Shown: one piece after another, positions 40,331 to 44,184 of the stretch
How positions within the stretch are numbered: the first letter of the stretch is position 1
Layout of the letters: each line of letters begins with the position of its first letter
From: Oscillospiraceae bacterium
GTDB lineage: Bacteria; Bacillota; Clostridia; Oscillospirales; Oscillospiraceae
Direction of reading: 5' to 3'
DNA: 44,184 nt
Assembly: GCA_017409205.1 (NCBI GenBank)
Contig: JAFQTF010000045.1
Location: forward strand, 1 to 44,184
Made by a program: the position numbers and the translations under genes
Notes under the pieces: model-generated
What the model was told of the DNA's origin: nothing
Seen by the model: the letters and a program-made list of their open reading frames with translations, nothing else
Databases searched by the model: none

Positions 40331-40735
40331 ATGGGCTATGGAAATACGGAAATATTCCTGTCTGCAGAAGAACGGGAGGCACTGATCGGCGCCCTGATGG
40401 GAAAGACGGTGGATGTCATCGTTGACCGGCCAATCGGCCATGTCCATGTGACCAAAGGAATCACCCTATATTATACCATCAACTATGGCTTCCTGCCCGG
40501 AATAACCGGCGGCGATGGCGAGGAGCAGGATGTTTATATTCTGGGCGTATCGGAACCGCTGAAACAGTTCCGGGGCACCATCATTGGCGCGATTCGCCGG
40601 AGTGACGATAACGAGGACAAACTGGTGGCGGCTCCTGCCGGAATATGCTTTACTGCGGAAGAGATCCGGAATGCTACTGATTTTGTGGAAAAATACTTTG
40701 ACAGCACTGTACAGTCTCTGTGGGAGGAATCATGA
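40331..40735 (+). CDS. Inorganic-pyrophosphatase-like protein (short family I form)
   Basis: 134 residues. VDVIVDRPIGHVHV, then YTINYGFLPG and DGEEQDVYILG, and RRSDDNEDKLVAAP follow the order of the class I soluble pyrophosphatase active site (YPxNYGxxPG, DxDxxDV, DxxxDxK), although the first acidic cluster is DGEEQD rather than DGDPLD. At 134 residues it is shorter than the usual 170-190. It may hydrolyse pyrophosphate or a related phosphoanhydride, or be a divergent member without that activity. It overlaps the next gene by 4 bases (ATGA). Confidence 0.72.
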   Translation: MGYGNTEIFLSAEEREALIGALMGKTVDVIVDRPIGHVHVTKGITLYYTINYGFLPGITGGDGEEQDVYILGVSEPLKQFRGTIIGAIRRSDDNEDKLVAAPAGICFTAEEIRNATDFVEKYFDSTVQSLWEES

Positions 40736-41394
40736 AATACTTTTTGCTGAGCTTTGACGATGGCACGGTCCATGACAGACGGTTTGTGGAACTGCTGAAC
40801 CGGTATAAGATCCCCTGCACCTTCAATCTGAATTCAGGGCTGGAGGACTTTGTCTGGTATTTCGAAGGAAAGCCTGTGGTTCGTCAGCATCTTGCGGAGA
40901 CGGTGGATCAGTACCGGGGGCATGAAATCGCCAGCCATTCCCTGACCCATCCCCGGCTGGAAACACTGCCGCCGCCCCGGCTGCGGCAGGAGGTGGAGGA
41001 TGACTGTGCTGCGCTGATGCGGATCTTTGGTGTGGAGGAACTGGGCTTTGGCGTTCCTTTTACGGTTTGCTGCGAGCGGGAGATCCGCATCATCCGCCGC
41101 TTTGTCCGCTATATCCGCTTGTCGGAATACAGCGATTCCTTCGCTTTGCCGAAGGACCCATACCATATTCCCATCCACGCTCTGTACAACGATCCCGATG
41201 TCCGGCAGAAGATCGCCGCTTTTGCGGAAAATACCCTTGCAGATTCCCTGTTCGTTCTGGCAGGGCATTCCTATGAATTGGAATTCCACAATGACTGGGA
41301 CGATATGGAATCCCTGCTGCAGTATATCCGGAGCTTCGGCTTTGAGATCATTACCACTATGGACTTTGTCAACCGTTGTTATCCATTATCCTGA
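40732..41394 (+). CDS. NodB-type polysaccharide deacetylase
   Basis: 220 residues. LLSFDDGTVHDRRFVELLN holds the NodB catalytic Asp pair (D9, D10), and HEIASHSLTHPRLE the metal-binding H69-x3-H73. YKIPCTFNLNSG is the usual second strand. No signal peptide is seen at the N-terminus, so it may be cytoplasmic, which is unusual for a wall-acting deacetylase but common for the small members. Its ATG lies inside the stop of the preceding gene, with GGGAGGA just upstream. Confidence 0.87.
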   Translation: MKYFLLSFDDGTVHDRRFVELLNRYKIPCTFNLNSGLEDFVWYFEGKPVVRQHLAETVDQYRGHEIASHSLTHPRLETLPPPRLRQEVEDDCAALMRIFGVEELGFGVPFTVCCEREIRIIRRFVRYIRLSEYSDSFALPKDPYHIPIHALYNDPDVRQKIAAFAENTLADSLFVLAGHSYELEFHNDWDDMESLLQYIRSFGFEIITTMDFVNRCYPLS

Positions 41395-41407
41395 GGAGGA
41401 ATGTATT

Positions 41408-41914
41408 ATGCACGAAATTCTGAAAAACCGCCGTTCCATCCGTAAGTATAAAGCTCAGCAGGTCAGCGATGCCCATCTGGATGCTGTTCTGGAGGCCGGC
41501 CTCTACACCCCCAGCGGCATGAATACTCAGAACACCTATATGGTCGCTGTCCGGGACAAGGCTACCCGGGATCAGCTGTCCCGGATGAACGCTGCCGTGA
41601 TGGGCAGCCAGAGCGATCCTTTCTACGGTGCACCCTGTGTTGTTGTGGTGCTGGCAGAGCCGGAACGCTATACTGCCGTGGAGGACGGCGCACTGGTGAT
41701 GGGTACTCTGATGAACGCTGCCTACGAGATCGGCCTGGGCAGCTGCTGGATCCACCGTGCCCGGCAGATGTTTGAAAGTGAGGAGGGCAAGGCCCTGCTG
41801 CGCAAATGGGGCATGCGGGAGGATCTCATTGGCGTGGGCAACTGCATCCTGGGTTATCCCGATGAAGACCCCGCACCCAAGCCCAGAAGAGAAGGCCGCA
41901 TCATTAAAGTATAA
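41408..41914 (+). CDS. Nitroreductase-family flavoprotein
   Basis: 168 residues. It starts EILKNRRSIRKYKAQQVSDAHLDAVLEAGLYTPSGMNTQN, the FMN-binding N-terminus of the family, and has GALVMGTLMNAAYEIGLGSCWIH, and a C-terminal GYPDEDPAPKPRR. Such enzymes reduce nitro or quinone compounds with NAD(P)H. The start ATG at 41408 has GAGGAGG 8-9 bases upstream. Last gene of its operon; it ends in a terminator shared with the convergent antiporter gene. Confidence 0.92.
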   Translation: MHEILKNRRSIRKYKAQQVSDAHLDAVLEAGLYTPSGMNTQNTYMVAVRDKATRDQLSRMNAAVMGSQSDPFYGAPCVVVVLAEPERYTAVEDGALVMGTLMNAAYEIGLGSCWIHRARQMFESEEGKALLRKWGMREDLIGVGNCILGYPDEDPAPKPRREGRIIKV

Positions 41915-41918
41915 AAGG

Positions 41919-41950
41919 AAAAGGCTGCCGTTATACGGCAGCCTTCTTTT
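41919..41950. terminator. Bidirectional terminator at the nitroreductase/NhaC junction
   Basis: AAGGCTGCCGT / ACGGCAGCCTT stem (TATA loop) flanked by A and T runs. The antiporter's stop codon lies in the loop, so the hairpin overlaps its coding end. Confidence 0.88.
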
Positions 41951-43247
41951 CGTTCATAAGGAAAATGGCGAACAGGGAACTGATCAGCAGCAGATAGGGA
42001 TAGAACAAATACTGCATGATCTGGAAAGCGGAGATGGTCAGCCCCATTTCCGCACATGCAGAGATGGCTACCAGCATCTGGGCACCATAGGGGATCACGC
42101 CCTGGAAGATGCAGGAGAAGGTATCCAGAATACAGGCGGCCCGTTTGGGGCTGATGCCGTAATCCCGGCTCATTTCCTTGGCGATGGGGTTGGCCATAAC
42201 GATCGCCACAGTATTGTTGGCGGTGGCAATGTCCATGGCGCCCACCAGAAGACCCATACCCAGCTGGCCGCCCTTATTGCCGTGGAAGGCTCTGCGGATG
42301 AAGCTGAGCAGTGCGTCAAAGCCGCCGTAAACACGGATCAGGGAACACATGGCAGCCACCAGAATGGCAACCATGCTGGTCTCGAACATGCCGGCAGCGC
42401 CGGTGCCCATGGCGGACAGCAGATGGATGGCCTCAATCTGACCGGTCAGCAGCATGATCAGCGCGCCGGAGGCAATGCCGGCCAGCAGCACCACGAACAC
42501 ATTGATGCCCACGATACCGCCCACCAGCACCAGCAGATAAGGAAGGATCAGGATCAGATCATAGTTGCCGGAGAAAACAGCAGCGGTGCCGCTCATGGAG
42601 GAACATACCAGGATCAGCACCAGTGCACAGATGGCAGCGGGGAGGGCGATAAAGAAATTGCCTCTGAATTTATCTTTCATGGCGCAGCCCTGACCATTAC
42701 AGGCGGCAATGGTGGTATCGGAAATGAAGGAAAGATTGTCGCCGAACATGGCGCCGCCCATAACGGAGGCAACGCACAGGGGTGCAGCAAATCCGGCTGC
42801 CTGGCTGACTTCCACCGCAATGGGTGTCAGCAGAGTGATGGTGCCGACAGAGGTGCCCATGGCAGTGGAAACGAAACAGGCCACCACAAACAGAACGGCA
42901 ACAGCATACTGGGCGGGGATCATATCCAGCAGAAAGTAGGCAACGCTCTGGGCGCTGCTGCGGCCCACAACACCCACGAAAGCGCCTGCTGTCAGGAAGA
43001 TCAGCAGCATGGTAATGATGTTCTTGTCACCTACGCCCTGTCCCATGACGGAGAGCTTTTCATCAAAGCTGAGGCTGCGGTTTTGCAGACAGGCCACCAG
43101 AATAGCAGCCAGAAACGCAATAATGATGGGAACGTTGTAAAAACCCATGGGGATCTTCATGCCGTACTCAAACAGCAGGCCAAGTCCCAGATAAATACCC
43201 AGAAAAACACCGATGGGCAGCAGCGCAATGGGATTTCCCTTTTTCAT
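41931..43247 (-). CDS. Na+/H+ antiporter, NhaC family
   Basis: 438 residues with about eleven membrane helices. The pattern GDNLSFISDTTIAACNGQGCAMKDKF, PYLLVLVGGIVGINVF and GAMDIATANNTVAIVMANPIAKE are NhaC signatures. The start is the ATG at 43247 (MKKGNPIALLPIGVF), since GGAGG lies about 7 bases upstream; the open frame upstream crosses the promoter. It exchanges cytoplasmic Na+ (or a carboxylate such as malate in the MleN branch) for protons; sequence does not decide which. Monocistronic with its own promoter. Confidence 0.92.
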   Translation of the reverse strand: MKKGNPIALLPIGVFLGIYLGLGLLFEYGMKIPMGFYNVPIIIAFLAAILVACLQNRSLSFDEKLSVMGQGVGDKNIITMLLIFLTAGAFVGVVGRSSAQSVAYFLLDMIPAQYAVAVLFVVACFVSTAMGTSVGTITLLTPIAVEVSQAAGFAAPLCVASVMGGAMFGDNLSFISDTTIAACNGQGCAMKDKFRGNFFIALPAAICALVLILVCSSMSGTAAVFSGNYDLILILPYLLVLVGGIVGINVFVVLLAGIASGALIMLLTGQIEAIHLLSAMGTGAAGMFETSMVAILVAAMCSLIRVYGGFDALLSFIRRAFHGNKGGQLGMGLLVGAMDIATANNTVAIVMANPIAKEMSRDYGISPKRAACILDTFSCIFQGVIPYGAQMLVAISACAEMGLTISAFQIMQYLFYPYLLLISSLFAIFLMNEKKAAV

Positions 43248-43291
43248 TTCTTTCCTCCAAAGATATTTGTTTTTTCTGTGAACACTTATAA

Positions 43292-43320
43292 AATCTATCA
43301 CATTTTGCAGCCAAAGTCAA
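43292..43320 (-). promoter_or_regulatory. Promoter of the NhaC-type gene
   Basis: Minus strand: TTGACT (43320-43315), 17-base spacer, TAGATT (43297-43292). Confidence 0.65.
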
Positions 43321-43344
43321 GAAATGGAGGAAAATGCAGCATGG

Positions 43345-43743
43345 TTATTCCTGTTTTTGCAGCAAAGAGAGTCCGGCGCACGCAAGGCCGATGCCAAGAA
43401 GAGATACCGCATCGGTCATGGCGATTTTCTTCATGGCAGAAAGAACCGTTACCGCAACCCCCATGGCTACCGGCATGGCTTTCAGGATCAGGGGGATGAT
43501 TCGGGAAAAATCAGATTTTGTTGTTTTGGGAACACTGGTCCCGGAGCCCATCAACTGATCCACAGTTATACCGAAAAGTTCCGCCAGGTGGGGCAGAACA
43601 GAAATATCAGGGCAGCTAAGGTCCCGCTCCCATTTGGAAACAGCTTTGTCGGTTACGCCCATTTTTTCTGCCAGCTCTGCCTGCGTCATACCCTTTTCCT
43701 TCCGAAGTGTGGCAATGCGCTGGCCCATGGAAGTGTTGTTCAT
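43345..43743 (-). CDS. XRE-family helix-turn-helix regulator with C-terminal membrane segments
   Basis: 132 residues from an ATG at 43743 with AAGGAGG 9 bases upstream. Residues 6-60 form an XRE/Cro helix-turn-helix (GQRIATLRKEKGMTQAELAEKMGVTDKAVSKWERDLSCPD), followed by LPHLAELFGITVDQLMGS. The C-terminal 50 residues hold two hydrophobic segments (IIPLILKAMPVAMGVAVTVL and MTDAVSLLGIGLACAGLSLL), so the regulator is likely membrane-associated. Such HTH-plus-membrane proteins are common in Clostridia; target and signal are unknown. It lies 97 bases upstream of the antiporter gene on the same strand. Confidence 0.88.
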   Translation of the reverse strand: MNNTSMGQRIATLRKEKGMTQAELAEKMGVTDKAVSKWERDLSCPDISVLPHLAELFGITVDQLMGSGTSVPKTTKSDFSRIIPLILKAMPVAMGVAVTVLSAMKKIAMTDAVSLLGIGLACAGLSLLQKQE

Positions 43744-43764
43744 AAAAATGCCTCCTTGCTTTGT

Positions 43765-43800
43765 TTGCAATATTTTAGCAATTGAAGTACACGAAATCAA
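43765..43800 (-). promoter_or_regulatory. Promoter and operator candidate of the XRE gene
   Basis: Minus strand: TTGATT (43800-43795), 17-base spacer, TAAAAT (43777-43772). TTGC-TAAAATATT-GCAA (43765-43781) is an inverted repeat covering the -10, suited to autorepression. Confidence 0.62.
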
Positions 43801-43801
43801 G

Positions 43802-43835
43802 AAACCGGTGGTTTCCCTTTGGAAACCACCGGTTT
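43802..43835 (-). terminator. Terminator of the phosphohexomutase gene
   Basis: AAACCGGTGGTTTCC / GGAAACCACCGGTTT, perfect 15-bp stem with a 4-base loop; TTTCTTG follows on the minus strand. Confidence 0.85.
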
Positions 43836-43866
43836 ACAGGTTAGATTCGGTAAATCAGAGGATAGG

Positions 43867-44184
43867 TTATGCCAGGATGGGCTTCAGAGCATCGGCCAGA
43901 ACCTTCTTCTGTGCCTCAGCCTCGGCCAGATCCTTGCCCAGGGTGGTGAAGTAGGTCTTGATCTTGGGCTCGGTGCCGGAGGGACGGACGATCACGGTAG
44001 CGCCGCCTTCCAGGCCGTAGACCAGAACGTTGGCTGCGGGCAGACCGGTTTCTTCGGTCTTCTTGTAGTCGGTGACCTTCACGACCTTGTAGCCGCCGAT
44101 TTCCACAGGGGGCTTCTCGCGCAGACCGGCCATGATACCTGCCATCTTGTCCATGCCGCTGAGGCCGGGGAACTCGAAGGAGTC
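43867..44184 (-). CDS. Phosphoglucomutase/phosphomannomutase, C-terminal end (cut by window edge)
   Basis: 105 C-terminal residues; the frame is open to the window edge, so most of the protein lies to the right. VIVRPSGTEPKIKTYF is the phosphate-binding loop of domain 4 of the alpha-D-phosphohexomutase superfamily, and PGLSGMDKMAGIMAGLREKPP and KVVKVTDYKK precede it in the family order. It interconverts hexose-1- and hexose-6-phosphates. The substrate (glucose or mannose) cannot be decided from this end. Strong terminator follows. Confidence 0.93.
   Translation of the reverse strand, partial: DSFEFPGLSGMDKMAGIMAGLREKPPVEIGGYKVVKVTDYKKTEETGLPAANVLVYGLEGGATVIVRPSGTEPKIKTYFTTLGKDLAEAEAQKKVLADALKPILA

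Overview
The window reads as one chromosomal segment of an anaerobic gut-type Firmicute, most likely Clostridia of the Oscillospiraceae/Ruminococcaceae kind. This is inferred from the moderately high GC, strong AGGAGG ribosome-binding sites, consensus SigA promoters (TTGACA-17-TATAAT), an NPKTG-type sortase signal, an ECF riboflavin transporter, and M23-type partners next to FtsEX. No phage, transposase, CRISPR array or plasmid function was seen. The left and right edges cut genes: rpoA lacks its start, and a phosphohexomutase lacks its N-terminal part.

Layout. 1-1.4 kb: end of the ribosomal-protein/RNA polymerase operon (rpoA, rplQ), then two identical tandem tRNA-Thr(GGT) genes with their own promoter and terminator. 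1.6-5.0 kb: three separate monocistronic membrane-protein genes (DUF554, CLC anion channel/antiporter, MFS). 5.0-9.6 kb, minus strand: a four-gene envelope operon (GT2-GtrA glycosyltransferase, phosphodiester glycosidase, large anchored membrane protein, PAP2 phosphatase). 9.8-12.8 kb: MFS transporter overlapping a GH2 glycosidase, followed by an ArsR regulator and two operator-like palindromes. 13.4-17.6 kb, minus: polar amino-acid ABC transporter (binding lipoprotein, permease, ATPase) followed by an AbgB-like M20 amidohydrolase. 17.9-22.1 kb: PlsC-like acyltransferase with a zinc ribbon, a MATE exporter with a hairpin-rich leader, and nagA. 22.4-23.8 kb: a sortase-anchored surface protein with a strong promoter and structured leader.

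23.9-31.9 kb, all minus: ribU under an FMN riboswitch; an operon of an Old-Yellow-Enzyme/2,4-dienoyl-CoA-reductase-type Fe-S flavoenzyme with both subunits of an aconitase X dehydratase; and then the complete proline pathway proB-proA-proC. A dehydratase paired with an enoate-reductase-type enzyme, next to proline synthesis and a flavin importer, is the most interesting metabolic grouping here. Its substrate cannot be read from sequence.

32-44 kb: a DUF4830 lipoprotein-like/membrane protein divergent from an RsuA-type pseudouridine synthase; a PucR/CdaR-type regulator with a palindrome at its transcription start; ftsE-ftsX with two tandem coiled-coil M23 peptidases and a C-terminal processing protease (cell-division hydrolase cassette); a small operon of pyrophosphatase-like protein, polysaccharide deacetylase and nitroreductase; an NhaC antiporter; an XRE regulator with membrane helices; and the phosphohexomutase end. 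Functions are assigned from motifs read by eye; no database search was run.
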